Made by a program: the position numbers and the translations under genes. 64,000 bases of DNA, from the NCBI RefSeq assembly GCF_000150275.1, contig NW_002060949.1:2291836-2355835 (forward strand). Reading direction: 5' to 3'. This DNA comes from Trichoplax adhaerens (lineage: Eukaryota > Placozoa > Uniplacotomia > Trichoplacea > Trichoplacidae). Below the pieces are notes generated by a model that did not search any database, had not been told where the DNA came from, and worked only from the letters and a program-made list of their open reading frames with translations. Shown here piece by piece: positions 1-11,603 of the stretch (its first letter is position 1; every line of letters starts with the position of its first letter).

Positions 1-169
1 TCGGTACAAGTTGGTTTCGTTAGTTTATATTGGCCAATTAACCAATCAAGGTGTCAAATTGGGTAGTCGTTGCTTGTGGGATCCAAGTAACGATAATTTT
101 TCCTCTCATAGTTACCAAAATGCTTCCTTATTTGCCGTAGCGACTGTCTATGGGATCTATTTAGAATAA
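1..169 (+). CDS. Tctex1-domain dynein light chain, 3' end only (DYNLT5/TCTEX1D1-like)
   Basis: This is the C-terminal end of a Tctex1-family dynein light chain whose 5' part lies outside the window. Frame 2 is open from base 2 to the TAA at 167-169. It gives the usual family ending: RYKLVSLVYIGQL, then GSRCLWDP, then ASLFAVATVYGIYLE. Family members dimerise and bind dynein intermediate chains, or act in ciliary and flagellar dynein. The GSRCLWDP and VYGIYLE wording is closest to the TCTEX1D1/DYNLT5 branch as I remember it. AATAAA-like hexamers follow within 20 bp of the stop. A second Tctex1 gene lies 7 kb downstream on the same strand. Family assignment is strong; exact orthology is an inference. 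Confidence 0.88.
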   Translation, partial: RYKLVSLVYIGQLTNQGVKLGSRCLWDPSNDNFSSHSYQNASLFAVATVYGIYLE

Positions 170-2399
170 AAAATAGGAATAAAATAATATAATTAGGAAC
201 TAAAACTGATTTTTTTCCCCCTTGTTCTAATCTTAGATGACGTTTCTAATTTCTCATTTACAGTAAATTTTATTTTGCCTGCTCTGTTGCATTACAATTT
301 ATTACAGCACGTTATCTGAATTAAATTGTTGAAAGGCTTTCTATGATTTTTAAAACGTAGAGTAAAATTAGTTTTCTGTTCTCCATAGCAAATGTATATG
401 TGCCCACATATAATGTATGTTACTTGTAGGATAATGTATTGCCTACTCAATTATAACAATATTACTATATTGGATAGAAAGAAGGAATGAATTATAACTT
501 TATACAATTGTTGAAAAATAACATACAAGTTAATGCCTTACATCAATAATGTATATATAGATAAATAGACACTTTTAGCATCCTGAAATGCATGAAAGTA
601 TCTGTAAATAAATCTTACTATCCATAACATGTTAAAAATATAAATTTATGCTTTCGTTGTGTAAGTAGTTAGAAAGCGATTTTTAGTTCATTTTCTGTTG
701 ACTAGGAAAATTAAGTTGAACAAATAAGCCAATTAGGAACTTTTATAGGAGTCAAGCTTGTTTTAAAAGTGTTTTTTCAATTAATGTCCAAGTTTTAACT
801 TATATTATCACAGTACCCTAACTACTACTACGAGTGATTGTTAATTTATACTATTAAATTTTCAATTTCAATTGAATGAGCTCTAAAAAATTATAACTGC
901 TACGAAAATTCGATAGAATTATTGTCTATTTTCCTGTTAACGAGCGCCAATTTCTTTCAAGTATTAATTAAATCGATCATACCAATAGACTATCTCACAC
1001 TTTGTGAAATTATTTCAGTATTCTTGTATCGAAATACGGTGCTATCCCACTATATTCTACTTCTACTCTAGCTTGGTCGTCAGAATGATTGCCAAAGAAT
1101 TTAGGGTATTGACTAGATACCGTTACTATATTACCACCAAAAGTAAATCAATGATATAGTTAAATGTTACTACAGCAACGATAATAAATACTAATTAAAC
1201 ACATCCAGATATTTTGCTATACTCATATAAGTAAGAGCAATTGCTTAACAATTTAAAGTGAATGTTACATTTATAAAGTACTTAAAGTATACTGAAATTA
1301 TGATTAATAACCAACTGGCAAAAAGCAGTTATAATTGATGTTTTAATTATGAACGAAAATAGTAGAATTAAATTTATTTTCTTCTCTTTACTCCAACTGC
1401 AATAATACCAATTGTTAGCTAATAGCTATCCTTGAAAACACCATCTATTTGTGCAAATTACTTTTTCTGTATACTAAGAAAGCAATCATTGGGACTCAAT
1501 GTCTTATTGTTATTAGAGAATCCTTTTACCGTCCATGTAATTTAAAATCAAGGATAAATAAGTAAACTAATTATTTTTCAATCAGAATGATAAATTTCGC
1601 TAGCAGTTGATTTAATCTTACAATACATACGATAAAGCTTCAATTAAGGTATTGATTTAGCACTATGTATTTATGTAGAAGGTTCAGAAGCTAAGTGATT
1701 GCATGGTTGCCAGCTATAATTTAACAGCTTTATTATAGTTACTTTTGAAGTACCGATAATTGAATCATTGTTAGGTATCTAATATAGGTGAGTAATAAAC
1801 GAGTTAATTGCTTATAGTATGCAGTGGAGTTCAATATCTTTCCATAAAACAACTAAACATTCTTAACATTTGTGAACACGATATTAAATTCAGATTTAAG
1901 CTGATATCAAAGCAATTAACAATTACCAATTTAACCCACTCTTTAATCCATAGATTGGCCCTGTACTACTGTCTAGGTACCTTATATAACTAATAAAAAT
2001 ATTAACAAGAAAAAAGGCATCCCGTATATAGTTGTTATACCCTCTTGAAAGATAAATCTGATACTGCTATAAGATCTGTATGCATACAAAACGAGATATC
2101 TGCGATTTAATAACAGCAATTGATCCAATCGGCCATGAAACAGCCTTTTGTTCACTAATATTCAGTTTTGAACTTAAATTGCTATCCAGTATTTTATTAC
2201 TTGATATTTAAAGCAATGCAGGCCGTTTATTCTCATAGGTTGCCTTTTTAATTAATAATTAATTACGAAATTAATGGGTAAAGCATGTTATCCGACTGGC
2301 AATATTAGTATAGCATGAGTAGTGCTATAGGAATCCTTCTGATAGCATTGCGTCTGTTATATACGAAAAATGAAGAACATAAATTGATAGCTGATTCTA

Positions 2400-3650
2400 T
2401 CTAGTTGTGAAGTATCTATTGCAGCAGATACTCTGATTAATATGGTACGATATTAGATATTATTAATTGGTACTGCTAATAAATAACTCTTATTTTTGTT
2501 CATATTACAACTGATATATTAAGTTCAACTTCTGAATTTAAGTGATTTGACTGATAGGATACGCTGTCCGATTTACTGAGTATTAACGTGATATGATCAA
2601 TATCGTTGAAATTCTGTCAGTTATCTCGCTTAGTCTGTAATAAACTAGAAATATGAATAGATCACTGATTTTGTATAGAACCCAATACTAATTCTGACAA
2701 GAAACTACTTATCCACTTGCTTAAATATATTTCTACCAATTTGAGGTATACAGTAATCAATCAACTGATTAAAATATCTATTTGATTAATAGTTTTAACA
2801 TGAAATAGAAAATATTCTCGAAACCTTTCCGATGATGTCACACATCCTGCTTGCAAGAAATAGGAATATGATATGGATCATTGATTCGGTTTAGAGGAAT
2901 CTGCATTGTTTATTAGACTAGGTATCCCGATAAAATTTCAGTTATCGATTTAGTAGAGAAATAATTTCCATATGCTCCTATTAGAGTTAATATACTGGTA
3001 CTATTGCTGCCTCTGAATAGAACGAATTGACTGAATGAGTACGTATGTTGTTAGCGTTAGGCTACTAGTGAGTAAATAATACAAATATAGTATGATAAAC
3101 ATTATTAAAATTCTATCGATCAGTCATCTACTTCGTGAGATTTTGAATAAAGCAAATAAGCCGACAAAGTAAGTATACAGATTAACAATGTAAATAAGCT
3201 ATGATAAATATTACTGAAATTCTTTCAGCTTAGTGGGGTATCTGTGCTTGATGCAGAAGAAAATGTAGATCGATATTTCATATATAATGTGATATAAGTA
3301 TGTCAAGTCTTAAATCAGTGATTTCAGTTCTAAGCACTGGATATAAAATCTTATTTCTAATACATTTTTTATAAAGAATTACGTTTGCTTGCTTATATTA
3401 CTTGATATTTTTCCTACTAGAAATGTTAAAGTACTTTTCAACGTTTTTTTTAAAGCATCCAAGATCGAGATTTTATGTGTTTAGTAATTAGTACCGGCAT
3501 AGGCACAAGTGGATTCATACTGCATAAGTGTTAGAATGATATATTCTGACGGATATTAGGATTATTAAAAGCAACAACTCACGACTTTTGCAAAATTCTA
3601 CTAGTTAGTCAGGTATATTATACTTTAAATTATAGGAAACTGTCTATGAC
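2400..3650. repeat. Weakly preserved repeat field
   Basis: A loose theme recurs: a TATGATAAAYATTAYTRAAATTCT-like core followed by a short pyrimidine-rich tail. Instances are near 2590 (atatgatcaatatcgttgaa), 3090 (tatgataaacattattaaaa) and 3201 (tatgataaatattactgaaa). Spacing is irregular and similarity is low, so this may be an old satellite or a decayed mobile-element family. I see no open reading frame, terminal repeat or target-site duplication. Confidence 0.35.
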
Positions 3651-4299
3651 ATCTTCTATTCTTTAAAATCAGCGGAGATTGCATTAACATAATTTTAGTC
3701 TTTATTTAAAAAATTTATACTTTCTATAGAATCGTGTTTTACTGCTTTCTATCCATCATATCATAATGGATCTATTTTATAATTAAACAATTCAAATCGT
3801 GTTTTTTCTCGTTAAAGAGAATACATTATATCCTATTTATCAAATCTTTGATTGGATTATACAGTGTCAATTGCTCTTAACTAGTCCATAAATACTTTAT
3901 AACTAAATTACGACTAAGGGTTTGAAACTGAATTAATAGTCATTTCTGTACAGCATGATGAAGAAGAACCCTTACTGTAATCATTATCATCTGTATTTCA
4001 TTGACATTGCAGTCTTAATGGAAACTAAAGAATCGCCAGAGATCATAAAAATGGGTATGTTATTTAATTGTACAAAATATAGTCTACATTCTCCTTGTAT
4101 ATAAAGGGCTACCCGGGTAAAGTGCTCTACAATATTAGCCTAGACTGAAAGAAGTAAAATTATGAAGAGATCAGTTATAGAATTTATTTTAATTTAAAAT
4201 ATTAAACTTCAATTAATTGACATTGTAATAATGACTGAATTATCCATGATTCCTCTAGTTCTCATCAATGCTTTGATCGTCTCTTTCGCTATTCTTGTT

Positions 4300-6700
4300 T
4301 TATATTTCTTATCCCTCCGGACATACCAAGTAAAACTAATATTATTCATAAAAATGACACATGATCTATTACTAAAAATAAATTATCAGTTATAATATTA
4401 TCCACAAAGGAAACAACCAGGTACGTTTACTGTTGTTATTTCTAATAACTACTTATACCTACGTGTATACATGATTGACATTGATTCTTACTGTTTTGCA
4501 GCTCATTATTATAACTTATAAGAGTTCCTTCCTGATCAGACATACAAAGTAAAAACAATACTAATCTTAGCAAAATACATGATTCATTATTGCAAGTACT
4601 TCATTAATCATTATAAAATATCATAAAGGAAATAGAAAGCTCTCCTGTTCTTAATTGTAATAGTATATCTATGTGGATACTAGATTAACTTAACTATTAC
4701 TATAGGTTAGCTCATCTTACTCCTTATGTATTCTTTTCTAGCCAAATATGAACAAAATAAAATAAAATAATTGCAAAGTTCATGATTTATTGTTGTAATG
4801 CATTAATCGCAATATTATATTGACCAATTACCCCAATATAACCTACAAATCGTAATAACGTACAGCAAAAGGAATAGATAGTAGTTATGTTGCTCTCGCT
4901 CTAAAGCTACGTAAATCTTAGTGTGTAGTACTGAAAGTAGGTTTCAGCTTTTGAAATTGGTTAGCTCATCGTTGTTAGTTTATTAATTTATTCTTAACCA
5001 TATACGAAGTAAAGATATTGATATGTATGATTTAAATCGTGATTTATGGTCTAGTAATCATAATATCATACCGCCAAAAGAAATTAGATACTTATTTATA
5101 TTGTTCTCACTTACAGCGCACCAGTTACACCTATGTATTTGCCAGGCAGGCTTCAACTATTGCCCGTGGCACCATGTGACAGTTCATCTTTATTGCTTAT
5201 AAGATTCCTTTCTATCCAGATATTTTAAACAAAAATGGTACTAATCCTAGTATAATTCACGATTTAATATTATAAACAATTTATTAATCGCTGCTTGCAT
5301 GTGCTACAAAAAATATAAATATTTATCTAAGCTGCTATTCTAATATTTATGTATAGCTACATGTGTACAAGCTACTTTTACCGTTTGATAGTTCATTTTT
5401 AATATGTTTTAAATATATCTCCAGCCTTATAAACAGTAGAATTAATCCTACTTATACTATAATGCATGTAAGGAAATCGATAGATACACTAATGATAGTT
5501 TTGCCTCCATTAATTATATATACCCTCATAGACTGCAACTCTTGCTGGCTGATAGCTCATATTTTACTGGTTTATATGTTCTAATCTGATGTGTGAAAGT
5601 GAAAATTTCACTATTTATATCACAATGCCTAAATTCGTTATTAGAATTCATTAATCATTTATATACTGCAAAGGAAATGGATAAGTACTTATGGCGTTCT
5701 GACTTTGATTAATTCTTGTTCCCTACACAAATACTCCATAGGCCACAATTCTTACCGTTTGGTAGTCCATTTTACTAATTTATAGATTTATTTCCTCTCT
5801 AGAACACAAAAACGAAAATAATACTATTTATAGTATAATGTGTAATGTTATTATTGCAAGTCCTGCATTAATCACAGTATAGCCTTAGGAAATAGATAAG
5901 TAGTGGTCTTCTTACTACTAATAAATTATACCTATTTTCAGATAGGCTAGATAGATTATAGATTTATCATTCGGCATTTTAATTTCTACTACCTTCATAA
6001 TACATTACAAATCAGGTTTACATAAGTAAAGTATTAATCATAAAATGAATTATGATGATGATTACAACGAGCCCATTGAATCTTACAAGAAAAGAGAAGC
6101 ATTATTCTGTCCATTGAGTTAAAATAACCATAATTGTATTAGATCAACTTTAGCTATCATTATTTATATAATATTCCATTTAAATAGCTTCTATATTTAT
6201 CCTAGATTAAACATGCAAACGAAAGAAAGGTATTTGAGCCATAATTTATTACTACAGGTAACTCATGTTTCATCATAATACTGTACGCCACAAGCGAGAA
6301 TAGATATGCTTAATAGATACGGAGATTTTCCTTCTAAATTGCTAATTTCTCCAAATAGGGCTCACTTATATCACCTGATAGCATATCTTAACAACTCTGC
6401 CGTGTATCCCATTCCTAACTCGATATACTAAAGGGACACGATTCATAGAATGATGTTCGATGATAGATTATTCTAAGTACGTAATCCCTCGGTCGCTATG
6501 CTGCACGATCAAAAGGTACCTATACTATTCCTATTTCTTATACTATCAATATCAGCTAATCGCCTAATTTTACTAGCTTATAAATAAATTTAATTAAAAA
6601 GAGCTAGAGAACATAAAAATAGCTCTTGATCAATAATTTATCATTGGAAGTACTAGAACTCATTCATAATAACAATACATTACAAGGAAACGGATTAGTT
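4300..6700. repeat. Decayed tandem repeat, period about 200-240 bp
   Basis: A block recurs containing a pyrimidine-rich stretch (ttcctttctatccagat type), then catacaaagtaaaaacaata, then a catgatttattRttgcaa-like segment, then ttaatca, and finally aaaggaaatRgataagta. The final block recurs at about 4406, 4625, 4867, 5076, 5470, 5671, 5886 and 6684. Intervals of roughly 200-240 bp fit a diverged satellite. Copies differ by many substitutions and small indels. No protein is encoded consistently across copies. Confidence 0.6.
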
Positions 6701-7217
6701 TCCATGCCACTCTTATGTCATATGGTGCCACTTAACCACTCATTTTACCAGTAAATCAATTTGATTTCAAAGTAGGTATAGAAAAGTATGATAGCAGACT
6801 ATGGATAGTGCCGACTTGAATTTAGTATTGCGGATAATGAATGATCAAATTGTAACGAATAATTATGACCAAAAACAATACAACAAAGAGATTTTGTTCT
6901 TAAAACTTCTAAAAATGACGGCCATAGGTGGTAGTAAAACAACTTTTACATTGTCCAATTCTCAGCAAGAGACTTAGAGACCAATTGAAAAGATGTAATG
7001 GTGATATTGATCGAATACTGTTGATTGTACCAAAAGAGTGGTATCCAATGAAATAGATGAAATAATATTTATTTCGCCATATTCGATAATTCATTGTAAC
7101 TTGCAGCCACACTGTCGATTGAAAAATTTTGATTGTGAATGTCCATCCATTGATAAAAATTCCAACCGAAAAGAAATTCATACTACAGCAACCTATTAAC
7201 CAAGTCAAGGCAGAAAA

Positions 7218-7808
7218 ATGAGTTCTAATTTATCCACTAATATGCATACTAGCGTGTCTCATAATTGCTTTGCTAGTAAGAAAGCAAGTCTTGTACCTGA
7301 AAATAGTGTAAGTGATAAGCGTCATAGCGTTATTAAAGAAATGAGCAAAAGTAGTAGCCGTTACTTTGATTTTTTACATCGAAGATCGACTGTAAGTACT
7401 CGACCAGCACTGAGTAATTCAAATAGTAGGCAAATTTTCGAAAAAGAGCAGAAAGAAGTTCCTACCTATCAAACTGAGCCACGACATAAGTTTAAAGTTG
7501 ATGAGGTCAATGGAATTATTTATGATGTCTTAGCTGATCATCTTAAGGATAGATCTTACAGCAGTATTCATGGTGGCCAATTATCTATCGAAATGAGTCA
7601 AACTATCCAAAATGAAGTTAAATTACGGCAAAAGTTAGAACGCTATAAAATTGTAACATCAATATGGCTAGGCCAAAACAGAGGACAAGGCACAAATGTT
7701 GCCAGTCGTTGCTTGTGGAATAGTGATTTTGATAATTATGCATCGGCTACATTCACCAATGAAACGATCTTTGCTATTGGACTCGTATTTGCTACATACG
7801 TAGATTAA
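7218..7808 (+). CDS. Intronless Tctex1-domain protein (DYNLT5-like paralogue)
   Basis: This is a 196-residue single-exon protein. The first ~75 residues are serine-rich, basic and probably disordered. The Tctex1 domain runs from about residue 80 to 196. It begins TYQTEPRHKFKVDEVNGII, which is the family's entry strand and first helix, and includes RYKIVTSIWLGQNRGQG, SRCLWNSDFDNYAS and a final strand ending in YVD. Length and order match TCTEX1D1 (about 180 residues). The ATG at 7218 was chosen because it follows an A-rich leader (gcagaaaaatg) and gives a complete family-length product. Relative to the gene at the left edge, the last strand is altered (LVFATYVD against TVYGIYLE). Lack of introns in a neighbourhood of intron-rich genes suggests a retrocopy that stayed open, but this is inferred. 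Confidence 0.88.
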   Translation: MSSNLSTNMHTSVSHNCFASKKASLVPENSVSDKRHSVIKEMSKSSSRYFDFLHRRSTVSTRPALSNSNSRQIFEKEQKEVPTYQTEPRHKFKVDEVNGIIYDVLADHLKDRSYSSIHGGQLSIEMSQTIQNEVKLRQKLERYKIVTSIWLGQNRGQGTNVASRCLWNSDFDNYASATFTNETIFAIGLVFATYVD

Positions 7809-10800
7809 TCACTAATAGGTGAAGTTTTATCAGTTATAATCAGCTTTCAATCCATCAAATAATCCAGTCATTATCGGTCTATTCTGTACCAATTTGATAT
7901 GATAACTTCTAAATTAATCGTGACTTGCAATAGATTCTCGCCTTATCGTTAGAGAACCATTCAAAAAGCGATAATTAGTAATAATCTTTTCGTAAAGGAC
8001 TGGATTGGACGCATTCTATACTAATTTAATTAAATTATTTTGATCAAGTTAATCGACTTCATTGCTTTAATCAAGACTGTTAAAATAATTTTCACCCTAA
8101 CGCCAGAGATCCATTCAAGAAATGGCGACAGCAACTTAGAATAATCCCTTTGTGAAATTTTGGATTGGATGCTGTGGTGTCTTTATCTTCTGATATAAAG
8201 TCAAGAATATTTACCATTCCAAAAGTGAAAGATTTTTCTTTTTAGTTCGTCAACATTAAGCATCTTAATTTTATTGGTAAAGACAAGGACATTAACCTTA
8301 AATAAGTATTATTATCCGTCATCTAATTCTTAATCTAAATCTTAACCTCTTTATGTTATTGAGGACATGGAAACGAATGTCAAATAAGTGAAATGCTCAC
8401 CATGTAATGATCAAGGCCAAATTCTTTCGGATTACTGTTTGTTGTTATGTTCTTTGTAATGGAAACTAATTTGACAGGATTACTCTTGAAAATGACTACA
8501 GTTAGCTGTATCATATGGCTGCTATTATCTTTCTTCTAATTCCCTTATTATAGGGTAGGCAGTACTTGCTATTTCTTAATTTAACATTTGACGTAGCTAA
8601 GTAAAACAGGCACTATCGTCTACTTCATAAAGACTATCGAAACTACCTTCCTAATCGTCTAACTCACTCATCGTCATATTGCTGCCACAGAATGTATAGC
8701 TATGAAATGCTCCAAATAATAATCTCGCATTTGCTTATCCGATTTAAATGTCGATGTTTATCCTAATTTATTCGCTAAGATCTCTCAAAACGTCCGAATA
8801 TACATTAGATATCTTGTAATTGTGATTAAATTCGTTAAAAATAAGCTTATATCTATTCATTCTATTTTCAATATACAGTATGACAGTGATTGAAAATAGA
8901 GATGATGAGTTCATGTCTATTCTTCATTTTATTTCAATATATATTTAACATATCAAAATAGCAGTCCAGTATAGCCTGGTTAATTTATAACAGTAGAATG
9001 GGCAGAAAAGGTTTAATTTTGTCATTGCTAGATTATACAGACATATAAACAGTCTATAGTACGAATATTTAGTTCCGATAGTAATTCATGGTAAATCATT
9101 CTATATGGTTGCAAATGCTTAACTAGATTTAATCAGTTGGCGATATTGACGATAAAAAGTGTTTTATCCTTTCTGCAATGATTGTCTACTGTATGAGGAT
9201 TTTATTATATATGGCAATGTTATATCGTGTTCCATTTCTATCTTGATGATATCATTATACCGGCAAATCGGCTCTGCTAATTTTAATGGTATAATGACAT
9301 CTACTAAGCTAATATCCACTTTTAGTTTATTTATTCTTATCGTTTAGATTTAAGATTAGCTTCTACTCATACTTATTATACAGCATGACGGCTTGAATTT
9401 AATGTTCAGAGGTATCTTTATGAGTTACTGGTAAGATTGACTGAAATATCAGATGTGCCATAATCTTCGTTTTAGTATTTATATTTCTTGGATAGTAAAC
9501 TGAGATAAAGCATTAATACTTTAGGGTTATCCATTTACTGCTTTAAACTTTAATTTACTCTAGGATTTGTATCTATCCTATAGTTTCTAATCTAAGTACG
9601 TGAATATTGAATAATAATGAGCTAATAACTGTTAGATATGAACATTAAAATTGATTTCGTTGTATGCAAACAAGATATGCTATTTATGCTATGATACCGC
9701 ATTATATCTTATCCATTCACTTTTAAACTATTTTGATCGGCTGACAGTTATGTTCAATAACCTTGATTTCATCTAAAACTATACTTGATATATCCACTGT
9801 ATCTGATTGATACTTCGTGTATTAAAAACTTTCCCTCTTAGCTGTCTTGTTTCTTATCAATTATTAATTTGCCACCAGTGAATTAATTTAACCGAAGCTA
9901 TACCTTTTCGCGTACTCCTATTACGACTTTACATCACTCTTATCCGTTAAAGAGTTTCAAAATAGCTTGATTCTATAAACAATCTCTAGTTATCCAGTTA
10001 TATAATTATAAATCGATTTATTAGCTTCGATTAAGCTTACGACTACAGTTATTAAATCATTACATCCATATGTGTAACTAAGATACAAGCCTACTATTTC
10101 AAAATTTTTTATAACAGCAATTACTGTATTGTAATTCTATTAACTACGGTGGTTAAATTAGTTATTCCGTTTTTAACTATAATTCAATGGTTCAAATAAG
10201 GTAAGATCACTTTAGATTATTTTCTACTGGAAATAAATTAGCTTATAGTACGAATACATCTATTCAAATTTACTTTTGAAGATTCAGTTTTGATTGAATC
10301 CGCTCTTGACCCACTAGTGTTTTCTGATGATAAGTAATAACTTTTCATGAATATTTCTTACGCGTTGTTTGCACTTATTGTAAAGTGTACGATAGGATGT
10401 ATTTTCTTAACGCCAGATAGAGCTTTGTACTCACATTGAGTATATTGAATGACCTTTTCGATTTCAATTTTATGCAGAGTTTGTTTATTTTTGTGTTTAC
10501 TTACTATTCACATTGATTAATTTACCACTAACGAAACTAGTCTAAATAGCATTGAACTTCGAAAGTATAGAGTATTAGTGAATCGCATTTTTAATTTATA
10601 TTTATTATAGAGTAACAAATATTAATAATAATTATAGTAGCTCTTATTTCGCTGTATTCTTTTACACAAGCAAGTATGTCGGACCTATACCCGTATATCT
10701 GTGGTATTGCTACTTCTAGTCATCTCTTTAATTGTATTCAAATTTCAAGTCTGACTGATGCTAGAATTACACTGGACTCAACTGTAGGGTCGTAACCAAC

Positions 10801-11603
10801 TACGTTTGCTGTTTAACGATTCACCGAAATCTGGGCTTCCGTAGCTTGCTCCACAGTTTGTTACTGCTGGTCAAAGCTACATTAGCTTAGCCGTATTAAA
10901 ATTTAGCAGCAAGTGTGATTGTACTTTAGATTTATATATACTGTACAGTACAATTATTACTGTAATAAATTACCTATCGCTATTATCAAGTAGTAAAGAC
11001 TAACGCCGAAGTTTTTGTAAACGACAAACTCCAATGCACAAAATTAGCACAAACCTATAATGCAGAAAAAGTTCAAAAACAAAGCAGGGAAAATCTATTT
11101 TAATGACTAAATGACATTTGAAGTTAACCAAATTACTGCTTCCTATATCATCATTATATTCAACAACCAACCGGTGATTAGTCATCTAATAAAGTTTGAA
11201 TCAATTGATCGATAACAGCTAAACTAATATAGTCACTAAATCGTCGCTCGTAGTCGCTTTAAGGCCGATTAGATACGAACAAAAATGACATAAGGATATA
11301 TAAATGTGAAAAAATTTTAGACGAAAATATTACATTAGGACACTGTACAGTCATTTCTAAAGCTACTATTTTATATCATGTAATCAATATACAGCAAATA
11401 ATTACAATGTTAGGAGATTACGTAAGTGCATGCCATGAATACTAAGATAGCCACAATTGTGCACATATTGTTGATGCACCGGTATATCATCATTAATGCC
11501 AATAAACTAGGCGTCTATTAAAAAAGCACCTTCTTACGTATTGTAAAACGTACTAAGGTAACACATTACACATAGCCAATGGCTATCCAATTTTGTATTG
11601 TGA
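7809..11603. other. Intergenic stretch, no gene seen
   Basis: This region lies downstream of the intronless Tctex1 gene and of the convergent TRIR gene. I see no splice-consistent exon with family character. A diverged direct duplication sits at about 7945-8030 and 8098-8190, where agaRMYCCATTCAARAAR and ggattggaYgc are shared, with a ~150-bp period. The rest is AT-rich without visible structure. Confidence 0.5.

Larger units (their letters stand above)
170..7217. other. Gene-poor stretch between two Tctex1 genes
   Basis: No convincing gene was found in about 7 kb of very AT-rich sequence. Open frames here are short, rich in I, N, Y, L and S, and lack splice-consistent continuation. The stretch contains two fields of decayed tandem repeats (about 2.4-3.65 kb and 4.3-6.7 kb), listed separately. 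A 42-codon candidate terminal exon at 6928-7056 is reported as a finding only. Confidence 0.6.
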
